From an uncultured Eggerthellaceae bacterium (lineage in GTDB: Bacteria > Actinomycetota > Coriobacteriia > Coriobacteriales > Eggerthellaceae): DNA of 19,679 nt. The stretch covers positions 1-19,679 of the forward strand of contig CAMOLA010000038.1 of NCBI GenBank assembly GCA_946618265.1, given 5' to 3'. Positions within the stretch are counted from its first letter, which is position 1, and every line of letters begins with the position of its first letter. The notes below the pieces were generated by a model that was not told the origin of the DNA, ran no database searches, and worked only from the letters and a program-made list of their open reading frames with translations. Of this stretch, positions 17,696 through 19,679 are shown piece by piece. Position numbers and translations under genes: made by a program.

Positions 17696-17763
17696 AAGGG
17701 CGCGACTATAAGACGATTCATGAAATCGTCGCTTTCGTCAGCCTTGCCGGTCTCTCTGTACCG
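17693..17763 (-). promoter_or_regulatory. PyrR-binding loop and antiterminator of the pyr operon
   Basis: On the minus strand CGGT and ACCG (17760-17763 and 17748-17751) form a stem around ACAGAGAG, closely resembling the PyrR target with a CAGAGAG loop known from Bacillus. Directly after it GGCAAGG (17742-17748) is complementary to CCTTGCC (17693-17699) at the 5' side of the terminator, with a GACGATT/AATCGTC hairpin (17712-17730) in between. PyrR-UMP binding would hold GGCAAGG away and permit termination; without PyrR, the GGCAAGG/CCTTGCC helix would prevent it. Mechanism inferred by analogy. Confidence 0.75.
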
Positions 17764-17781
17764 TCTTAAAGGACTGTGCCA

Positions 17782-17810
17782 ATCATACACTATCGATAAG
17801 GATTATAATC
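17782..17810 (-). promoter_or_regulatory. pyr operon promoter region, overlapping the ribonuclease promoter
   Basis: Two -10 candidates serve the minus strand: TATGAT at 17782-17787 (start near 17775) and TATAAT at 17802-17807. The second lies in the 10-bp palindrome GATTATAATC, which reads TATAAT on both strands. No good -35 is seen. Either start would give a leader of 185-205 bases holding the entire attenuator. Confidence 0.5.
17804..17809 (+). promoter_or_regulatory. -10 box of the ribonuclease gene; probably leaderless transcript
   Basis: TATAAT ends six bases before the ATG at 17816, so transcription would begin at or next to the A of the start codon. No ribosome binding site precedes the gene. 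Together these point to a leaderless mRNA, common in Actinomycetota. No clear -35 box is visible. Confidence 0.5.
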
Positions 17811-17815
17811 GAGCC

Positions 17816-18334
17816 ATGAAAAACACCATGACCATAACACTGCGACATTTCGCCATCGCATTGCTTGCCATTGCGTTCAGCGCAGCGATCGCGCTCTTCG
17901 GATGCTCTCCCGCATCCGGCCCTGACGCTACGACAGCCTCGTCGAGCGAACCGCAAACGCTGTCGGCTTCCCCAGGTTCAAAAGCTGCCAAAGTCGTCGA
18001 GAGCGGTCAGTACACCGACAAGGACTCGGTCGCCTACTACGTTCACACATACGGCCACTTGCCGTCGAACTACGTTTCGAAGACCAAAGCGCGCAAGGCA
18101 GGCTGGATCAGCTCGGAAGGAAACCTCTGGGATGTGCTCCCCGGCAAGAGCATCGGCGGTAGCGAATTCTACGACGATGACGAGCAGCTGCCCTACAAGC
18201 GCGGGCGACGCTGGACGGAATGCGATATCGACTACGAAGGAGGCTTCCGCAACGCGAAGCGCATCGTGTTCTCAAACGATGGCCTCGTGTTTTACACGGG
18301 CGACCATTACAAGACCTTCGAGCAGCTGTACTAG
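17816..18334 (+). CDS. Predicted lipoprotein ribonuclease, barnase family
   Basis: This 172-residue protein begins with a signal peptide and lipobox LFGC (Cys30), so it should be lipid-anchored outside the membrane. A Ser/Thr-rich linker follows to about residue 58, then a complete barnase-type (ribonuclease N1/T1 family) domain. Landmarks are HLPSNYVSK (81-89), GWISSEGNL, PGKSIGG (109-115), WTECDIDY (133-140), GFRNAKRI and DHYKTF (163-168). Catalytic residues by comparison with barnase are Glu135 (Glu73), Arg145 (Arg83), Arg149 (Arg87), His164 (His102) and Lys89 (Lys27). The guanine-recognition loop SNRE is replaced by YDDD (119-122). A barstar gene follows after 36 bases. It starts at ATG without a ribosome binding site; a second in-frame ATG is four codons on. 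Role, nutrient RNA degradation or toxin, is unknown. Confidence 0.9.
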   Translation: MKNTMTITLRHFAIALLAIAFSAAIALFGCSPASGPDATTASSSEPQTLSASPGSKAAKVVESGQYTDKDSVAYYVHTYGHLPSNYVSKTKARKAGWISSEGNLWDVLPGKSIGGSEFYDDDEQLPYKRGRRWTECDIDYEGGFRNAKRIVFSNDGLVFYTGDHYKTFEQLY

Positions 18335-18370
18335 CGACCCCGTCGCGCGAGCCAAAAGGACGGTAGAGCC

Positions 18371-18661
18371 ATGGACGAGTATATCCGCAACGTGCGCATC
18401 ATAGGCGCCAGGTGCGCCTCGCAGGAGACGCTGCACGCCTACCTGAAGAAAAAGCTGGAGCTTCCAGATTACTACGGCGGCAACCTATCCGCTCTCGCCG
18501 ATTGCCTCTCGGAACTGTCCGAACCGACGCGAATCACCATCGCCATAAACGAAGTTGAGCTCGAGCCTGGCATGCAGGCGTACGTGCTGCGCTTCGTGCA
18601 AGTTTGCGCACGCGAAGCGCTCGTGAACGAGAACCTCTCCCTGACGATCGAGCATCATTAA
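18371..18661 (+). CDS. Barstar-family ribonuclease inhibitor
   Basis: This 96-residue protein matches barstar: the helix LHAYLKKKLELPDYYGGNLSALADCL (residues 21-46) has the hallmark LP.YYG.NL.AL.DCL pattern, and the C-terminus ends in a beta strand (LSLTIEHH). Barstars are cytoplasmic and cap the active site of barnase-type ribonucleases, so this protein should protect the cell from the ribonuclease before export. Asp44, which corresponds to the key Asp39 of barstar, is kept, but Asp35 is Ser40 and Trp38 is Ala43. A weak AAGGA site lies about a dozen bases before the ATG. It is probably co-transcribed with the ribonuclease gene. Confidence 0.93.
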   Translation: MDEYIRNVRIIGARCASQETLHAYLKKKLELPDYYGGNLSALADCLSELSEPTRITIAINEVELEPGMQAYVLRFVQVCAREALVNENLSLTIEHH

Positions 18662-18711
18662 CCCCGTTTCGTAAAACAGGTCCAGGGTAACTGTCTCATT
18701 TCGCGCCTGAA

Positions 18712-18933
18712 GCCCAGCCTCGCGCATGCGTCCCGGAGCCCCTTCCGTTGCCCCTCGCTTGAATCCCCCTCCGATGCGCGCTAAGGGAAGGCGGCTATTG
18801 GAGGCGACGGCCTGGCTCTCCCACGCGATGTCCTCTGCGCCTGCTTGCATTGCCGCCTTCTTAGGCGCGCGCATCTCCGGGGGCGCTCAGAGGTCAACGG
18901 AAGGGGCTCCGGGACGCATGCGCGAGGCTGGGC
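18712..18933. repeat. Copy B: complete structured repeat with 39-bp perfect terminal inverted repeats
   Basis: Bases 18712-18750 and 18895-18933 are perfect reverse complements over 39 bases. Inside, the core at 18781-18887 matches copy A at the left window edge. GAAGGCGGC at 18787-18795 pairs with GCCGCCTTC at 18852-18860, and AGGCG at 18802-18806 with CGCCT at 18838-18842, so nearly the whole element can fold as one long hairpin. It has no transposase and no clear target duplication. It lies 50 bases after barstar. Open frames across it exist on both strands but follow from its base composition. Confidence 0.85.
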
Positions 18934-18985
18934 GGTTGGGTTCCGGGTACGGAGCATTTATCTATAAACGCTAGAAGTCGAATCA

Positions 18986-19032
18986 CCAGGATGATCGTTT
19001 CATCAACTCGCATAAAGAAACGATCACCCTGG
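18986..19032. promoter_or_regulatory. Hairpin in the barstar-suf intergenic region
   Basis: CCAGG and TGATCGTTTC (18986-19001, one interruption) pair with GAAACGATCA and CCTGG (19017-19032), leaving a 15-base loop. No U-run follows on either strand. It sits between the structured repeat and the suf terminator; role unknown. The rest of 18662-19107 shows no gene. Confidence 0.5.
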
Positions 19033-19048
19033 AGACCCGTTTAACCTA

Positions 19049-19092
19049 AAGCGCCCTTCGGGGCAGAATCCGAAAGGCGCTTGTGTTTTGTA
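19049..19092. terminator. Terminator between barstar region and suf gene
   Basis: A 13-bp stem with one wobble pair (19049-19061 with 19070-19082) closes an eight-base loop. On the plus strand it is followed by GTGTTTTGTA, a fair U-rich tail. It begins 25 bases after the suf stop on the minus strand and so may serve both directions. Confidence 0.8.
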
Positions 19093-19107
19093 GATTGTCG
19101 ATTGGCC

Positions 19108-19679
19108 TTAGCTCAGGAAGTCGTCAAGGATTTCCTGTTCGGCTTCTTCTTCGGTCAAACCGAGCGTCATGAGCTTGGTGATCTGCTCGCCGGCGATTTT
19201 GCCGATAGCCGCCTCGTGCATGAGGATGGCGTCGGGCGAGTCGGCTTCGATGCCGGGAATCGATTTGACGCGTGCATCGCCCATGATGATGGCATCGCAC
19301 TGCACATGTCCGCGGCAAGCCGCCTTGCCGACGACGAGCGGATTGAAGATCTGCTCGGAATTATCCTGTGCGACCGATCGCGAGATGATTTGCACGCTCG
19401 AGTCTTCGCCCTCGAGCTCGATGACGACGTTCGATTCGGCTTTCTGATCGTCGTGCGTGAGGAGGCGCTCGGTCAGCACGAGCTTCGCCCCTGCGTCAAG
19501 CTTTGCGTTCGTGTCGCGAACCGTCGAAGTGACGCCGCGCAGCTGGATCATCTCCATTTCGCAGTAGGAGTTTTCCTCCATGTACACGTTCGTCGTCGGG
19601 TTCAGGATGCGCTCGCCCGTCCCCTCGCCCTCGCCGTAATGCTTCTCGATGTACTTGATGCGGCTGTTCTTGCCGATAT
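19108..19679 (-). CDS. SufB/SufD-family Fe-S assembly protein (C-terminal part)
   Basis: The 5' end lies beyond the window; 190 residues are visible. The C-terminal beta-helix of SufB/SufD is clear: RGHVQCDAIIMG, then LMHEAAIGKIAGEQITKLM, and a final helical stretch GLTEEEAEQEILDDFL. These proteins form the scaffold on which the SUF pathway builds iron-sulfur clusters, together with the SufC ATPase. The glutamate of the HEA motif is kept. At the position where E. coli SufB has a conserved cysteine before the HEA segment there is a valine (DARVKSIPGIE). That pattern resembles the short SufB-like proteins of minimal systems in anaerobes and archaea. SufB against SufD cannot be settled from this part. 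A terminator follows at 19049-19082. Confidence 0.88.
   Translation of the reverse strand, partial: IGKNSRIKYIEKHYGEGEGTGERILNPTTNVYMEENSYCEMEMIQLRGVTSTVRDTNAKLDAGAKLVLTERLLTHDDQKAESNVVIELEGEDSSVQIISRSVAQDNSEQIFNPLVVGKAACRGHVQCDAIIMGDARVKSIPGIEADSPDAILMHEAAIGKIAGEQITKLMTLGLTEEEAEQEILDDFLS

Noticed and set aside
18485..18974. Open frames on both strands over the structured repeat, with similar translations in copies A and B
   Set aside because: The shared residues (such as GARISGGA) follow directly from the shared DNA of the repeat, and the frames start in different contexts, so they look like translated repeat rather than proteins.
18934..19048. tRNA or other known RNA gene in the barstar-suf gap
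   Set aside because: No acceptor-stem or T-loop pattern was found; only the hairpin at 18986-19032.

Overview
The window is a GC-rich chromosomal segment, probably from an anaerobic Actinomycetota of the class Coriobacteriia (Eggerthellaceae-like). The signs are an actinobacterial-type integration host factor (mIHF) next to gmk and rpoZ, a minimal SufB/SufD-type protein, and a compact de novo pyrimidine operon headed by pyrR. The genus is inference. Nearly all genes lie on the minus strand; only rpsT and the ribonuclease/inhibitor pair are on the plus strand. No tRNA, rRNA, CRISPR array or insertion sequence was seen.

Reading leftward along the minus strand, the layout is: (1) the 3' end of a SufB/SufD-family gene (19108-19679, cut by the window edge); (2) the operon pyrR-pyrB-pyrC-pyrK-pyrD-pyrF (17590-12144), whose leader contains a readable PyrR-type transcription attenuator; (3) mihF-gmk-rpoZ-thiI (11727-9348), ending in an 18-bp terminator hairpin; (4) comEA-comEC-holA (about 9143-5196), DNA uptake plus the DNA polymerase III delta subunit; (5) lepA, a 61-residue membrane protein gene, dusB and hemW (4497-188). 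carA, carB and pyrE are not in the window, so the last steps of UMP synthesis must be encoded partly elsewhere.

On the plus strand, rpsT (S20 with an unusual 80-residue charged tail) diverges from lepA and converges on holA across a shared terminator. At 17816-18661 a predicted lipid-anchored barnase-family ribonuclease is followed by its barstar-type inhibitor. The ribonuclease promoter overlaps the pyr operon promoter at a palindromic -10 box, and its transcript is probably leaderless.

The least conventional items are a structured repeat family and the ribonuclease pair. A 222-bp element at 18712-18933 has 39-bp perfect terminal inverted repeats and a conserved hairpin core. A second copy, cut by the left edge, lies just 3' of hemW, and the helices of the two copies show compensatory changes. 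In the ribonuclease/inhibitor pair, residues that form the classical barnase guanine-recognition loop and barstar contact are changed on both partners.
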